64,000 nt of DNA from Dehalococcoides mccartyi (GTDB taxonomy: Bacteria; Chloroflexota; Dehalococcoidia; UBA2979), in contig CAMBFG010000002.1 in the NCBI GenBank assembly GCA_945865925.1, forward strand, positions 76,421-140,420, read 5' to 3'. Below are positions 36,088-43,688 of this stretch, in pieces (the first letter of the stretch is position 1; every line of letters begins with the position of its first letter). The notes beneath the pieces are model-generated. The model had not been told where the DNA came from, did no database searches, and worked only from the letters and a program-made list of their open reading frames with translations. The position numbers and the translations under genes are program-made.

Positions 36088-36975
36088 CTAGTCGGCGTGC
36101 GGCTTCCGAGGTGGCGGCGCGCCGAGGAAGTCGCGGACCAGGTCGACGAAGGTCGCCGTCTGGTCGTGGTGCAGCCAGTGGCCGGCGTCCGCGACCGTCA
36201 CCGTGCGGGAGTCGCTGAAGTACTCGTCGAGCGGCTTCGACTCGAACTGGGCCCGGGAGAAGTGCGACTTCGAGCCGACCATGTGCATGACGGGGGCGAC
36301 GACCGCTCGCCAGACCGCCACCAACTCCTCACGCGTCAGTTCAGAGGGCGTCCGGCCGCGTACCCACGGGTCGAACTTCCAGACGTAGCCGCCGTCCATC
36401 CCGTGCGAGGCCCAGCGCGCGAGGTGGTCGGCCATCTCCGGCGAAAGCGACTTGTTCGCCTCGCTCACGCGTGCGACGGCCTCCCCGAAGGTCGGATAGA
36501 CGCGCGGCGTCTGCTGCTCGTAGGAGCGCATCGTCATGACCCATTTGCGCAGTTGCTCCGGCGTGGTGGGACGCGGAGTGTCCTCCATGCGCGCGCCGGC
36601 ACCCTCGATCTCCACGATGCGATCGAACTTCTCCGGGAAGATCCCGGCCGCCAGCAGCGTGATCGCACCGCCGAACGAGTGCGAGACCACTCGCACCGGC
36701 CCACCCACCAGGTCGATCAGCGCGACGAGGTCGATCACATGCTCGGACAGCGTGTAGGTGCTGCCCTTCGCCCACTCCGAATCCCCGTGCCCGCGCAGGT
36801 CAGGGGCGATGACGTGGTAGTCGTCCCGGAACGCCTCCGCGATGCGGTCCCAGTTCCGTGCGTGGTCGCGGCCGCCGTGGAGGAGGATCAGCGGGGGCGC
36901 GTCCGCGTCACCCCAGGTCCAGTAGGCCAGCCGCAGTCGCTGCGACTGGTAGAAATGCTGCCACGGCTCCGCCAC
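36088..36975 (-). CDS. Alpha/beta hydrolase
   Basis: A 295-residue hydrolase. HGGRDHARNWD (33-43), DLRGHGDSEW, nucleophile elbow SHSFGG (S100) and a C-terminal ADAGHWLHHDQ provide the oxyanion hole, Ser and His. It resembles esterases and epoxide-hydrolase relatives. GTG at 36975 is preferred: a TACGCT hexamer (complement of 37011-37016) lies upstream, and the homology starts here. The in-frame ATG at 37020 would fall inside that hexamer region. It is isolated on the minus strand. Confidence 0.82.
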   Translation of the reverse strand: MAEPWQHFYQSQRLRLAYWTWGDADAPPLILLHGGRDHARNWDRIAEAFRDDYHVIAPDLRGHGDSEWAKGSTYTLSEHVIDLVALIDLVGGPVRVVSHSFGGAITLLAAGIFPEKFDRIVEIEGAGARMEDTPRPTTPEQLRKWVMTMRSYEQQTPRVYPTFGEAVARVSEANKSLSPEMADHLARWASHGMDGGYVWKFDPWVRGRTPSELTREELVAVWRAVVAPVMHMVGSKSHFSRAQFESKPLDEYFSDSRTVTVADAGHWLHHDQTATFVDLVRDFLGAPPPRKPHAD

Positions 36976-37050
36976 CCCGACCCCCTGACACCGCACCGAA
37001 CGACAGCCCGAGCGTAGCACCGAGGCTGGCCGTGATTGCTGGGGCTCGAG

Positions 37051-37422
37051 CTAGGGGAGCAGACGCGCGGAGTGTTCAGCCAACCAGTCGGTCGTTAGTT
37101 CAGACCACTGGAGCACGAGGATTTCCCGCGGCGGGTGACGCTTGCTCAGTTCGTTGAGGGATTTCACTGAAGGCCAGACCGCGAGCGCCGCACCTCCACT
37201 CCATCCGCAGTTCGGAAGCGTCCTATCGGTCTCGGTTCTAATCAACTGGGCAGCTGCTGCTAAGAACGGTGATTTTGACGGGTCATTCCTCAGCGGCACA
37301 AGAATGAGCGGTGAGGGAGTCTCGGAGGCATGACTCAACACCCATGTCACTCCGCGATGGATTGATAAGTCGCTACGTCGACCGTCGGACCCGTCAGGCC
37401 CGGGCAGATACCAGATGTTCAT
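37051..37422 (-). CDS. Hypothetical protein in a less GC-rich patch
   Basis: Unrecognised. From ATG at 37422 it has 123 residues, starting MNIWYLPGPDG and ending WLAEHSARLLP, with Trp- and Ser-rich segments such as NCGWSGGAALAVWPSVKSL. The DNA between about 37060 and 37450 is visibly richer in A and T than the flanks, and codon choice is less GC-biased, which suggests later acquisition or weak selection. An upstream extension exists but overlaps the divergent kinase promoter. It might be a remnant. Low certainty that it is expressed. Confidence 0.45.
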   Translation of the reverse strand: MNIWYLPGPDGSDGRRSDLSIHRGVTWVLSHASETPSPLILVPLRNDPSKSPFLAAAAQLIRTETDRTLPNCGWSGGAALAVWPSVKSLNELSKRHPPREILVLQWSELTTDWLAEHSARLLP

Positions 37423-37538
37423 AGAAGTCCCCAGGCAATCGTGAAACGTCTTGAGCAATTCTAACCTCGCGAGGCTCCGACGCGTCCACCGATCAGGCCT
37501 CAACGCCCTCTCGCGTTGCCCTCGCGCGCGCCCCCTCG

Positions 37539-37544
37539 TACCGT
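37539..37544 (+). promoter_or_regulatory. -10 hexamer TACCGT of the leaderless kinase gene
   Basis: TACCGT ends 6 nt before GTG at 37551 without a ribosome site. Confidence 0.45.
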
Positions 37545-37550
37545 CGGCGC

Positions 37551-39164
37551 GTGACACCCGAGGAACTCGCCGCGCTGCCTGAGTACGTCCGTGCGTTGCT
37601 GCGCTCGGAGGCGTACCCGCACCGGCCCTCCGAGGTGACCCTGATCCAAACGCACCTCTCGTACGCGTTCCTCGCGGGCGACCTCGTCTACAAGACCAAG
37701 AAGCCGGTGGACTTCGGCTTCATCGAGCAGCTGGGGTTGGAGACGCGCGAGCGCTTCTGCCACAACGAGGTACGGCTCAACCGCCGCCTCGCGCCCGACG
37801 TCTACCTCGATGTGGCCCCCGTGGTCCGGCGACCGGACGGTTCGATCGTCATCGACGTCCCGGCATCCGAGGGCGAAGTCATCGAGTGGGCCGTGAAGAT
37901 GCGACGCTTGCCTGAGGCGGCCACCCTCGACGCCCTCGTGCGCGACGAACGTGTGCCGTACGACATGGCCGACCGGCTGGTCGCGCGCCTCGTGCCTTTC
38001 CACGATGACGCAGAGCGCGCGCCCGGTGGCCTCGCGTTCGCGGGCGTCGAGGCGGTAGCGGCGTGGTGGAAGCGCGAGGCGGGGGAGGCCGCCGGATTCA
38101 TCGGATCCACGTGGGCGCCCGAGGACGCTGCGGCCATGCACGCGATGGTGGACGGCACGCTGGCGCGCGAAGAAGCGACGTTCGCGCAGCGCGTCACGGA
38201 CGGCCGCGTCGTCCGTGGCCACGGCGACCTCCACACCAAGCACGTGTACGTCCTCGGCCCGCGTGTGGCCGACATCGTCTGCGTGGACGGCATCGAGTTC
38301 AGCGAGTGGTTCCAGATCGGCTGGCAAGACATCGGCCACGACATCGCGTTCCTCGCGATGGACCTCGAAGCACAGGGCGAAGTCAGCCTCGCGGACGAGT
38401 TCATCGGGCGCTATCTCGCCTCCACGCAGGACGAGACGCTGCCGCTGCTCCAGCCGCTGCATCGCGCCTTCCGCGCCTTCGTGCGTGGCAAGGTGGAATC
38501 GATCGGCGCCCACGCTGCCGAGGTGCCCGCGGAGCAGCGCGCTGCCCTGGCCGAGTCCGCCGCCCGCTACTTCCGCCTCGCCTCGACGTATGCCGGCAGG
38601 CGGAGTGCGCCGTGCCTCGTGGTGCTCTGCGGCCCCTCGGGCACCGGGAAGTCGACGATCGGCGGGGCGCTAGCCTCGAGGATTGGCGCGGCGATGATTT
38701 CGTCCGACGCCGTCCGGAAGCGTGTCGCCGGCCTCGATCCGCACACGCGCGTGCCGGAGGCCTTCCGCGCCGGCCTCTACTCACCCGAGATGAGCGAGCG
38801 CACCTACACCGAAATGCGCCGCCGGGCGACCGAACACCTCGCGGCGGGGCACCCGGTCGTGCTCGATGCCACCCACAGCCGCACGGAGGACCGCGCCGCC
38901 GCCCTCGCGGTCGCACGGGCTGCTGGCGTCCCGGCGCTGGTCATCTCCCTCACCCTGAGCGACGACGCCGCGCTGGCCCGCATTGAACAGCGCCAGTCCG
39001 GCACCCTGACGACCTCGGATGCCACGCCGGCGATCTACCGGCAGCAGGTAGAGCGGTTTGAGCCGCCTCGGCAGTCGGAGGGCCCGCTGCTCGTGATCGA
39101 CGCCGCCGACGACGTCTCAGCCCTCGTGGAGCGGATCGCCGAGGCGCTTCCAGCCCGGGACTAA
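37551..39164 (+). CDS. Fused APH-like kinase and AAA P-loop kinase
   Basis: A 537-residue two-domain protein. The N-terminal part (about 1-340) is aminoglycoside-phosphotransferase-like, with catalytic loop GHGDLHTKHV near 223 and a metal-binding VDGIEF near 244. The C-terminal part (about 350-537) is a Zeta-toxin/Gnt-K-like P-loop kinase: LCGPSGTGKST near 362, ISSDAVRK, and DATHSRTEDR. The same fusion is annotated in many environmental bacteria with no known substrate. It is not evidence of drug resistance. The gene is apparently leaderless and stands before an MFS exporter. Confidence 0.83.
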   Translation: MTPEELAALPEYVRALLRSEAYPHRPSEVTLIQTHLSYAFLAGDLVYKTKKPVDFGFIEQLGLETRERFCHNEVRLNRRLAPDVYLDVAPVVRRPDGSIVIDVPASEGEVIEWAVKMRRLPEAATLDALVRDERVPYDMADRLVARLVPFHDDAERAPGGLAFAGVEAVAAWWKREAGEAAGFIGSTWAPEDAAAMHAMVDGTLAREEATFAQRVTDGRVVRGHGDLHTKHVYVLGPRVADIVCVDGIEFSEWFQIGWQDIGHDIAFLAMDLEAQGEVSLADEFIGRYLASTQDETLPLLQPLHRAFRAFVRGKVESIGAHAAEVPAEQRAALAESAARYFRLASTYAGRRSAPCLVVLCGPSGTGKSTIGGALASRIGAAMISSDAVRKRVAGLDPHTRVPEAFRAGLYSPEMSERTYTEMRRRATEHLAAGHPVVLDATHSRTEDRAAALAVARAAGVPALVISLTLSDDAALARIEQRQSGTLTTSDATPAIYRQQVERFEPPRQSEGPLLVIDAADDVSALVERIAEALPARD

Positions 39165-39184
39165 GCTCCCAACACCAACCCTCT

Positions 39185-39212
39185 AGCGTACGTAAGCGTT
39201 AGACCGTACGCT
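39185..39212. promoter_or_regulatory. Inverted repeat overlapping the MFS promoter
   Basis: AGCGTACG (39185-39192) and CGTACGCT (39205-39212) are perfect 8-nt arms around a 12-nt spacer. The right arm contains TACGCT, a -10-like hexamer, so a bound dimer would block transcription of the exporter at 39265. The layout is typical of TetR-family sites, though no such gene is in this part. Confidence 0.5.
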
Positions 39213-39264
39213 CGCGCCACCACCCGGTGAGGGCCACCTGCGCCACCAGCAGAAGTTTCACGCG

Positions 39265-40563
39265 ATGCCGCTCCTCAAGATCCGGACGTTCGATTCCCTG
39301 GGTCTCCGGAACTACCGGTTGCTCTGGCTGGGGCAGGTCTGCACCAGCATGGGCCAGTGGATGGACCAGGTCACCCGCGGCTGGCTCATGTATGAGTTGA
39401 CCGGCTCCGCCGCCGACCTCGGGTTCGTGACCGCCGCTCGAGGCCTGCCGCTGCTGTTCTTCGGCGTGATCGCCGGGGCGCTCGCCGACCGATCAGGACG
39501 CAAGGTCCAGTTGGTCGTCGCGCAGGTCACGAACGCCGCGCTCAACCTGGTACTCGCCACGCTCGTGCTCACGGGCCAGGTGCAACCGTGGCACCTGTAT
39601 GTCACGGCCTTCCTCGCAGGGACGGTGCAGGCGTTCCAGCAGCCGGCACGTCAGACGCTGGTGAGCGACATCGTCGGCAACGACCGCTTGATGAACGCGC
39701 TCGCGCTGAACTCGGCTGCACTCAACGGTTCGCGCGTCCTCGGACCGTCGATCGCCGGGGCGCTCATCGCCGTGATCGGCGTATCCGGCTCGTACTACAC
39801 CCAGGCCGCGATGTACGCCGTGGCCACGGTATGGACATTCCAGATGGTGGTGCCGCAGCCCCACACCGATCGCGCTGGGCGGGCCAGCGAGCCGTTCTTC
39901 TCCAGCATCAAGGAGGGCTTCGCGTTCGTCGCGAAGGAGCGGAACATCCGCTCGCTCATGATGCTGGCGCTCGGCCCGCTCACGTTCGCGATGTCCTACA
40001 CCAGCCTGATGCCGGTGATGGCCCGCACGGTGCTGAACGGCGACGCGCGGACACAGGGCCTGATCCTGTCGTGCGTGGGCGCAGGCTCGCTCATCGGCGC
40101 GCTCGTCGTCGCCTCGATGCGGCGGTCGTACGGGTACGGGTTCCCGATGGTGCTGGGGGCACTGCTGTTCAGCGGTGGTGTCTTTGCGTTCGCCTCGTCG
40201 CATGTGCTGTGGGTCAGTTGCGTCCTGGGCGTGGTGATCGGCTCGTTCAACGTGAGCTACACCACACAGAACCAGACCCTGCTCCAAGTGCTGGCACCCC
40301 GGCGGATCCGAGGGCGTGTGATGAGCATCTACCTGCTGAGCCGAGGCACGGTCCCTCTCGGCGCCGCCATCGCGGGCATCCTCGCGACTCACTTCGGCGC
40401 CCCGACCGCCATCCACATCATGTCCGGCGCGGCGATGGGGGTGATCCTCCTCGTCTGCATCACCCAGCCGCAGTTTCTCCGCCTAAAGGTGCCGCTAAGC
40501 CCGGGCAGCGAGGACGGGGCGCCTACAGATACGCCCCGCCCGAGGCGTTCCGAGGCCGTCTAG
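39265..40563 (+). CDS. MFS exporter (EntS-like), paralogue
   Basis: A 432-residue polytopic protein. LGLRNYRLLWLGQVCTSMGQW, motif A GALADRSGRKVQLVV and QAFQQPARQTLVSDIVG place it in the MFS_3 exporter group along with the gene at 32909. About 12 hydrophobic segments are visible. The upstream inverted repeat suggests inducible expression, for example by a toxic compound. The substrate is unknown. Confidence 0.85.
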   Translation: MPLLKIRTFDSLGLRNYRLLWLGQVCTSMGQWMDQVTRGWLMYELTGSAADLGFVTAARGLPLLFFGVIAGALADRSGRKVQLVVAQVTNAALNLVLATLVLTGQVQPWHLYVTAFLAGTVQAFQQPARQTLVSDIVGNDRLMNALALNSAALNGSRVLGPSIAGALIAVIGVSGSYYTQAAMYAVATVWTFQMVVPQPHTDRAGRASEPFFSSIKEGFAFVAKERNIRSLMMLALGPLTFAMSYTSLMPVMARTVLNGDARTQGLILSCVGAGSLIGALVVASMRRSYGYGFPMVLGALLFSGGVFAFASSHVLWVSCVLGVVIGSFNVSYTTQNQTLLQVLAPRRIRGRVMSIYLLSRGTVPLGAAIAGILATHFGAPTAIHIMSGAAMGVILLVCITQPQFLRLKVPLSPGSEDGAPTDTPRPRRSEAV

Positions 40564-40664
40564 ACCGCGATGTCCCGCCCGCCGGAGGCGACGAGCACCG
40601 GTGCTCAATAGGCATATGGTGGTTGTGTCCGGATCCTTCTGGCCTCGGACGAACTGGAGGCCAC

Positions 40665-40889
40665 ATGAGCATCAATTGGATAGGCGTCAGCATCGCCAAA
40701 CGGATCACCGACACCGCACGACTGCTCCCGTTCACGCGTCCGGGTCGAGCCGGGAGCACTCCGCTCGAAGACGAGGCACCGCGTCGCTCGTGGCCGCGCT
40801 CGAAGCACACCGAGGCCGGCCCGCCCGAGATGAAGCCGCAGCACCACGTCCACCCCACCGACGATGAGGCGCACCACCAGCAGAACTGA
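40665..40889 (+). CDS. Small protein with a His-rich tail (74 residues)
   Basis: Unrecognised. ATG at 40665 has a strong GGAGG site 4 nt upstream and a TATGGT -10-like hexamer at 40615-40620. The protein begins MSINWIGVSIAKRIT, has a basic, Pro-rich middle and ends in KPQHHVHPTDDEAHHQQN, where five His in 15 residues could bind metal. It lies between the exporter and an acyl-CoA dehydrogenase that has its own promoter. The good translation signals support it; the absence of a family keeps it tentative. Confidence 0.5.
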   Translation: MSINWIGVSIAKRITDTARLLPFTRPGRAGSTPLEDEAPRRSWPRSKHTEAGPPEMKPQHHVHPTDDEAHHQQN

Positions 40890-40961
40890 CCGAGCGCACT
40901 CCCCGAAAGCTCCGGGTGGTGTAGCCTCGCGCCCGACATCGAGTCCGTGCGAGGAGTACGC

Positions 40962-42113
40962 GTGCCCGAGAGCCTTCCCCCTGACCTCGTCGCCCTGCGC
41001 GACCGCATCCGCACCTTCGTCGACGAGGATCTGCGCCCGCTCGAGGCCGGCCTCGACGTCGACGGACCGATCCCGGCCGAGGTGCGCGCTCGCGTCCGTG
41101 AGCGCTCGAAAGCGCTCGGACTCTTCGGAATGACGCAACCGAAGTCCATCGGCGGTACCGAGGCAGGCCCACTGGCGATGGTCGTCGCCCGCGAGACGCT
41201 CGCGGCAGGCAACAGCAGCCTGATTCGAGGCGTCTTCGGCCCCGGCCCTGGAATGCTCGCTCGCGCCGAGGGCGACCTGCGTACTCGATACCTCGATCCC
41301 GTGTTGCGCGGCGAGTCTGTCGGCGCGTTCGCGTTCACCGAACCGAGCGGTCCCGGCGCACCCGACCGCCCGACCTGGGCCAAACGCGACGGGGATGACT
41401 TCGTGGTCACGGGGAAGAAGGGGTTCGTGAGCGGCGGCGCCACCGCGGACTTCTACCAGGTCATCGTGAACGTCGACGAGGACGCCAGCGGCCCTGGTGG
41501 TACGGCGGTGCTTCTGATCGACCGAGGCACGCCCGGCGTCAGCATCGACCGCGAGTTCGTCAGCATGGAAGGTGGCGGGCACGTCGAGCTCCGCTTCGAT
41601 GGTGCGCGCATCTCGAAGGCGAACATGCTTGGCAAGGTCGGCGAGGGTATGCCTCGCGCGATGGGGAACATCAACGAAGAGCGTGTCGAGGTCGCCGCCT
41701 CCGCGTGCGGTATCGCGATGTGGACGGTCGAGTACCTCACGCGACACATCACCGGCGGACACCGCGCGGGGGGGCGTCTCAGCGACCGCGAAGGTGTGCG
41801 CCTCCGATACAGCGACCTGCGCATCGAGACCTACATCGCGCGGGCAATGCTCTACCGCACGGCGCGCCTGCTGGACTCCGGTGACGACGCAATCAACGAA
41901 GCGGCCGCGACCAAGGTGTTCTGCACGGAGGCCGCGGGGCGAATCGTGGACGGCGCCGTACAACTAGTGGGGGGGCAGGCGCTGATCGTTGGGCATCCGC
42001 TCGAACGGCTGTACCGCCGCGTGCGTTCGATGCGCCTCACCGGTGGCGCGAGTGACATCCTGCGGTTGAACGTCGCGCGCGGAATCATCGAGTTCAACGC
42101 GGGTCGCCTGTAG
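40962..42113 (+). CDS. Acyl-CoA dehydrogenase family protein
   Basis: A 383-residue FAD-dependent dehydrogenase. The fold landmarks are LGLFGMTQPKSIGG, GAFAFTEPSGPGAP (the substrate/FAD block near 125), TGKKGFVSGG, NINEERVEVAASACG and the C-terminal RLTGGASDILRLNVARG. It catalyses alpha-beta dehydrogenation of acyl-CoA esters; the chain length is not readable. GTG at 40962 has GAGGAG and a TAGCCT hexamer (40922-40927). A Nudix gene follows after 24 nt. Confidence 0.87.
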   Translation: MPESLPPDLVALRDRIRTFVDEDLRPLEAGLDVDGPIPAEVRARVRERSKALGLFGMTQPKSIGGTEAGPLAMVVARETLAAGNSSLIRGVFGPGPGMLARAEGDLRTRYLDPVLRGESVGAFAFTEPSGPGAPDRPTWAKRDGDDFVVTGKKGFVSGGATADFYQVIVNVDEDASGPGGTAVLLIDRGTPGVSIDREFVSMEGGGHVELRFDGARISKANMLGKVGEGMPRAMGNINEERVEVAASACGIAMWTVEYLTRHITGGHRAGGRLSDREGVRLRYSDLRIETYIARAMLYRTARLLDSGDDAINEAAATKVFCTEAAGRIVDGAVQLVGGQALIVGHPLERLYRRVRSMRLTGGASDILRLNVARGIIEFNAGRL

Positions 42114-42137
42114 CACCCGCAGCGGAAGGGGTCATCG

Positions 42138-42752
42138 ATGCCGGGACCATGGCGCTACTGCCCGAATTGCTCGATGCCGCTGACCACGAAGATGGACGGC
42201 GGACGCGACCGGATCGCCTGTCCCGACGAGAGTTGTGGGTTCATCCACTTCGGCAACTTCTCGATCGGCTGTGCAGGCGTCGTCATCCGTGATGGCAAGG
42301 CGCTCATCGTGCAACGTGGCATCGAGCCATTCCGTGGCTCGTGGCAGATCCCCGGCGGCTACGCCGAGGCGGACGAGCCCATCCTCGAAGCGGTCGAGCG
42401 TGAGGTGCGCGAGGAGTCCGGTGTCATCGCGAAGGTGCGGGACGTCGTCGGCTTCCGGCACTCCGTCGGCGGCTCCATCGGCGGACCGGCGACGAACATC
42501 TACCTGGTCTTCCGCCTCGACTACGTCTCCGGCGAGCCCTCCGACGAGGACTCCGAGGTGATGGGCGCCGGCTTCTTCAGCCTCGAGGAGATGGAAGAAA
42601 TCCCCGGTGTGCAGGGACTCTCGAAGTGGGCGATCGCCAAGGCGATGACCGCCGACGAGGGGATCCCGGGCCTGACGCCCGACACGCTGGCCGGGCCCGT
42701 GCGGCCTGGTTTCTCGATCTTTGGCGTGGGCGGCTTCACCGAACAGGCGTAG
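42138..42752 (+). CDS. Nudix hydrolase with N-terminal zinc ribbon
   Basis: A 204-residue Nudix protein. Residues 8-33 hold a four-Cys ribbon (CPNC...CPDESC), and the Nudix box, starting at GGYAEADE with the REVREESGV core, spans about 74-96. It resembles NudC-like or ADP-ribose/NADH pyrophosphatases. The residues LEEMEEIPGVQGLSKWA follow. The short C-terminal part beyond the domain is not recognised. ATG at 42138; the next gene begins 10 nt later, so the two are likely co-transcribed. Confidence 0.85.
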   Translation: MPGPWRYCPNCSMPLTTKMDGGRDRIACPDESCGFIHFGNFSIGCAGVVIRDGKALIVQRGIEPFRGSWQIPGGYAEADEPILEAVEREVREESGVIAKVRDVVGFRHSVGGSIGGPATNIYLVFRLDYVSGEPSDEDSEVMGAGFFSLEEMEEIPGVQGLSKWAIAKAMTADEGIPGLTPDTLAGPVRPGFSIFGVGGFTEQA

Positions 42753-42762
42753 GAGGACATCG

Positions 42763-43128
42763 ATGGCTGGCGCGACACCCGAGGCGACATTCCGCGCGTG
42801 GGCGAAGGCGAACGTGGCCGCTGACATGGCGACCTGGGCCACCCTCGTCACGGACGAGTTCACGTATGTCCACAGCAGCGCGAACTTCGAGACGAAGCAG
42901 CAGGTGATCGACGCTTTCAATGGCGGACGCCGTTACCACGGCTGGGAGATCCGCGAACTCGCCGAGCGATCGTACGAGGGGTGCCGGATCCTCACGGGGA
43001 CGGCCGCGCTCACCGTCGGGAAGGTCGAGGCACCGAGCATCCTCAACCTGCGCTTCACGACGACGGTGGTGCCAGCGCCCGGTGGGTGGCTGCTGGCCGC
43101 GCTGCAGACGACTCGCCTGCCGGACTAG
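42763..43128 (+). CDS. SnoaL-like/DUF4440 NTF2-fold protein
   Basis: A 121-residue NTF2-fold protein: TFRAWAKANVAADMATW, VTDEFTYVHSSANFETKQ and a C-terminal FTTTVVPAPGGWLLAALQTTR. Such proteins are isomerases, cyclases or ligand-binding modules. The ATG at 42763 follows AGGAGG. It ends 16 nt before the convergent RNase HI gene, over a perfect palindrome. Confidence 0.75.
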   Translation: MAGATPEATFRAWAKANVAADMATWATLVTDEFTYVHSSANFETKQQVIDAFNGGRRYHGWEIRELAERSYEGCRILTGTAALTVGKVEAPSILNLRFTTTVVPAPGGWLLAALQTTRLPD

Positions 43129-43140
43129 CCCTCGAGGGCT
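43127..43140. repeat. Perfect 14-bp palindrome at a convergent gene junction
   Basis: AGCCCTCGAGGGCT begins inside the SnoaL stop codon and fills most of the 16-nt gap before rnhA. Being loopless it cannot form a good hairpin in RNA; a protein-binding site or chance are both possible. Confidence 0.3.
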
Positions 43141-43144
43141 GGCG

Positions 43145-43624
43145 TTAGACCTCGTTGCGCATGTAGGCGGTGGCGAGCGAGTCGGCGTACTCGTTCCAGA
43201 GCGAGCCGTCGTGCGCCTTGATCCAGCGGACCTTCGCGAGCGGACGCGCGCGGACGAGCGCCCAGGCTTCCTGCACGAGTTCGAGGTTCTTCACCTCGCC
43301 GTCACGTCGCTTCCAGCCGTTGCGCTCCCAGCCGGCCGCCCACTGCGTCAGCGTATTCACGACGAGTTGCGAGTCCGTGTACACGTCCATCGGCTCGGCG
43401 GGGCCGAGCAGGTTGAGCGCCGCGATCATGGCGGTGAACTCCATGCGGTTGTTCGTTGTCTGCGGGTCGTGGCCGTGGTCCTGAGCGAGGATGCGCCCGT
43501 CCATCACGTACACCACGCCCCAGCCACCAGGTCCCGGGTTGCCTGAGCAAGAACCGTCCGTGAACACGCCGGTCTGAGGGCCTTCGGTGTACCGGGCGAG
43601 CACCTGCGCGACGGTCTGAGGCAC
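43145..43624 (-). CDS. rnhA: Ribonuclease HI
   Basis: A 159-residue RNase H that cuts RNA in RNA-DNA hybrids. The catalytic acids are D23 (VFTDGSCSGNPGPGGWG), E62 (NRMEFTAM), D84 (YTDSQLVVN) and the C-terminal Asp in NEYADSLA, with the handle region WKRRDGEVKN. GTG at 43624 is the likely start because homology begins soon after. No clear ribosome site is present, and the frame is open upstream through a Gly/Arg-rich stretch. Confidence 0.9.
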   Translation of the reverse strand: MPQTVAQVLARYTEGPQTGVFTDGSCSGNPGPGGWGVVYVMDGRILAQDHGHDPQTTNNRMEFTAMIAALNLLGPAEPMDVYTDSQLVVNTLTQWAAGWERNGWKRRDGEVKNLELVQEAWALVRARPLAKVRWIKAHDGSLWNEYADSLATAYMRNEV

Positions 43625-43688
43625 GGCGGGCGGCCCGCCGCGCCGAGCGCCGCCGCCACCTCGATAGCCTGAGGGACGTCCGCCGTAC

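Noticed and set aside
37551-39164. Aminoglycoside resistance
   Set aside because: The APH-like domain belongs to an AAA-kinase fusion of unknown substrate seen widely in environmental bacteria; nothing supports drug phosphorylation.
43127-43140. Palindrome as terminator between SnoaL-like gene and rnhA
   Set aside because: It has no loop and no T-run, so a stable RNA hairpin is unlikely; listed only as a repeat.
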